Source: Anthropogastromicrobium sp050944455 (GTDB lineage Bacteria > Bacillota > Clostridia > Lachnospirales > Lachnospiraceae). Taken from it: a DNA stretch of 22,021 nt. Shown piece by piece: positions 21,345-22,021 of the stretch. Under the pieces are notes generated by a model, which saw nothing but the letters and a program-made list of their open reading frames with translations, did no database searches and was not told the DNA's origin. Numbering within the stretch: the first letter of the stretch is position 1; every line of letters starts with the position of its first letter. The translations under genes and the position numbers were made by a program. The stretch spans positions 1 to 22,021 of the forward strand of contig JBMNRC010000034.1 in the NCBI GenBank assembly GCA_050944455.1, given 5' to 3'.

Positions 21345-21914
21345 TCATCCTGCTTCTCCGTCCCGACCGGCGTCATCCCGACCGGCGCTGTCCCGACCGG
21401 CGGCAATCGCACTCCGACAGGTCATGATGATGATTGCGATATCGATTGCCGCGGCAATCATTATTCTGGTTTCAACGTCAGAATTTTTCGCGATCATCTC
21501 CGCAGCACAGGTGATGACCGGAGCTGCGAAAACGCCGCAGTTGGCACTTGAAAGAATAAGCGTACTGCCCAGCGATTCCCGTCCTCTCATCTTTGAAGCC
21601 GCTGCCATACAGGCGGGCATGACAAAACTTATTGACGTTCCTCCGATAAAACAGCCTGCCAGCAGTACTATAAGCGATGTCTGCGTTGCCAAAATGATTT
21701 CTCCGATCAGCAAGCAAAAAACACCTAGCGGAACAACGTACCTCTTCAGTTTTTGAAACACAGCCCCATAAAACAATCCGGCCAGCATACCGCCAAAAAG
21801 AAATATCGTTGAGGCCGTGCCGGCGGCAACCGTTCCCCCGATATTCCGTTCTTCAAAGAGCATTGCCAGATTCGTCGGGGTACTGGAATAACTTAACAGC
21901 CTGCTAAGTAAAAG
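21345..21914 (-). pseudogene. MFS transporter remnant (C-terminal half)
   Basis: The frame is open from 21914 (behind a stop at 21915-21917) to the TGA at 21345. It encodes YSSTPTNLAMLFEE, which resembles the start of TM7 of MFS_1 transporters, followed by about five or six hydrophobic segments. The N-terminal half is missing, and the 107 bases to the window edge do not encode it. The first ATG (21863) falls inside the TM7 region and has no clear ribosome binding site. The C-terminus ends in a peculiar polar tail of (AGRDx) repeats. It is most likely a truncated gene, distinct in sequence from the MFS remnant at the left end. If the missing half lies past the window it would have to be separated by an insertion. 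Confidence 0.65.
21361..21405. repeat. 15-bp in-frame tandem repeat, three copies
   Basis: TCCCGACCGGCG occurs at 21361, 21376 and 21391, each followed by three variable bases. On the minus strand it encodes three successive AGRDx pentapeptides at the end of the MFS remnant. Confidence 0.85.
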
Positions 21915-22021
21915 TCAAGGAGGAAATTGAAAGAAAATGGAGAGTATTTTTGGCACAAGTATTCAGGCCGTCTTCATCCAGGCGGCCTGAAATGCCACAG
22001 TAAATGGCTTTAGGATTCTTC

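Overview
The window looks like a chromosomal segment from a high-GC member of the Clostridia, probably a Lachnospiraceae or Oscillospiraceae-type gut or rumen bacterium. This is inferred from three things: strong AAGGAGG-type ribosome binding sites, Clostridia-like PTS proteins (including an HPr with no Ser46), and a group II intron and GH43/GH94 enzymes of a kind common in that class. No rRNA or taxonomic marker gene is present, so the assignment is tentative. Most genes have a strong G/C bias at third codon positions. The right end (about 19.34 kb onward) is clearly more AT-rich.

Layout. 1-119: 5' end of a group II intron on the minus strand, inserted directly behind an intrinsic terminator. 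296-779: the 3' half of an MFS transporter whose 5' half is missing. 780-1907 (minus) and 2232-3260 (plus): divergent Gfo/Idh/MocA oxidoreductase and extended-SDR genes, separated by an 11-bp tandem repeat. 3322-4716: MATE-family transporter. 5086-6765: GH43 glycosidase with a discoidin-like domain, flanked by a 64-bp tandem repeat downstream and a 26-bp tandem repeat at its ribosome binding site. 7301-8128: Cof-type HAD phosphatase. 8531-12781: a PTS block with a sucrose/trehalose-type EIIBCA (frameshifted at the start of its EIIA domain), HPr (ptsH) and enzyme I (ptsI). 13168-15768: a large adenosine-deaminase-like protein with an additional C-terminal Rossmann-like domain. 15900-18839: a GH94-type phosphorylase. 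19264-19337: tRNA-Arg(CCT). 19539-19903: a decayed AlbA_2/winged-helix gene. 20096-21163: a URO-D superfamily protein with AT-rich codon use. 21345-21914: another MFS transporter missing its N-terminal half.

How the genes fit together. The theme is carbohydrate uptake and intracellular processing. The PTS block would phosphorylate and import a disaccharide. GH43 and GH94 lack signal peptides and would cleave or phosphorolyse imported oligosaccharides in the cytoplasm. The two NAD(P)-dependent oxidoreductases and the HAD phosphatase are plausible accessory sugar enzymes. The ADA-like fusion gene sits downstream of GH94 on the same strand but has no evident link to sugar metabolism.

Most notable points: the ADA-like/SLOG-like fusion protein with an altered ADA active-site motif; the EIIBCA frameshift in a GG-A5 tract, with a second GG-A5 frameshift in the AlbA_2 remnant; the intron-behind-terminator arrangement; a recurring pattern of short tandem repeats in intergenic and leader DNA; and an AT-rich, remnant-laden segment beginning at the tRNA gene. 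No CRISPR array, integrase, phage gene or complete known defence system was found.
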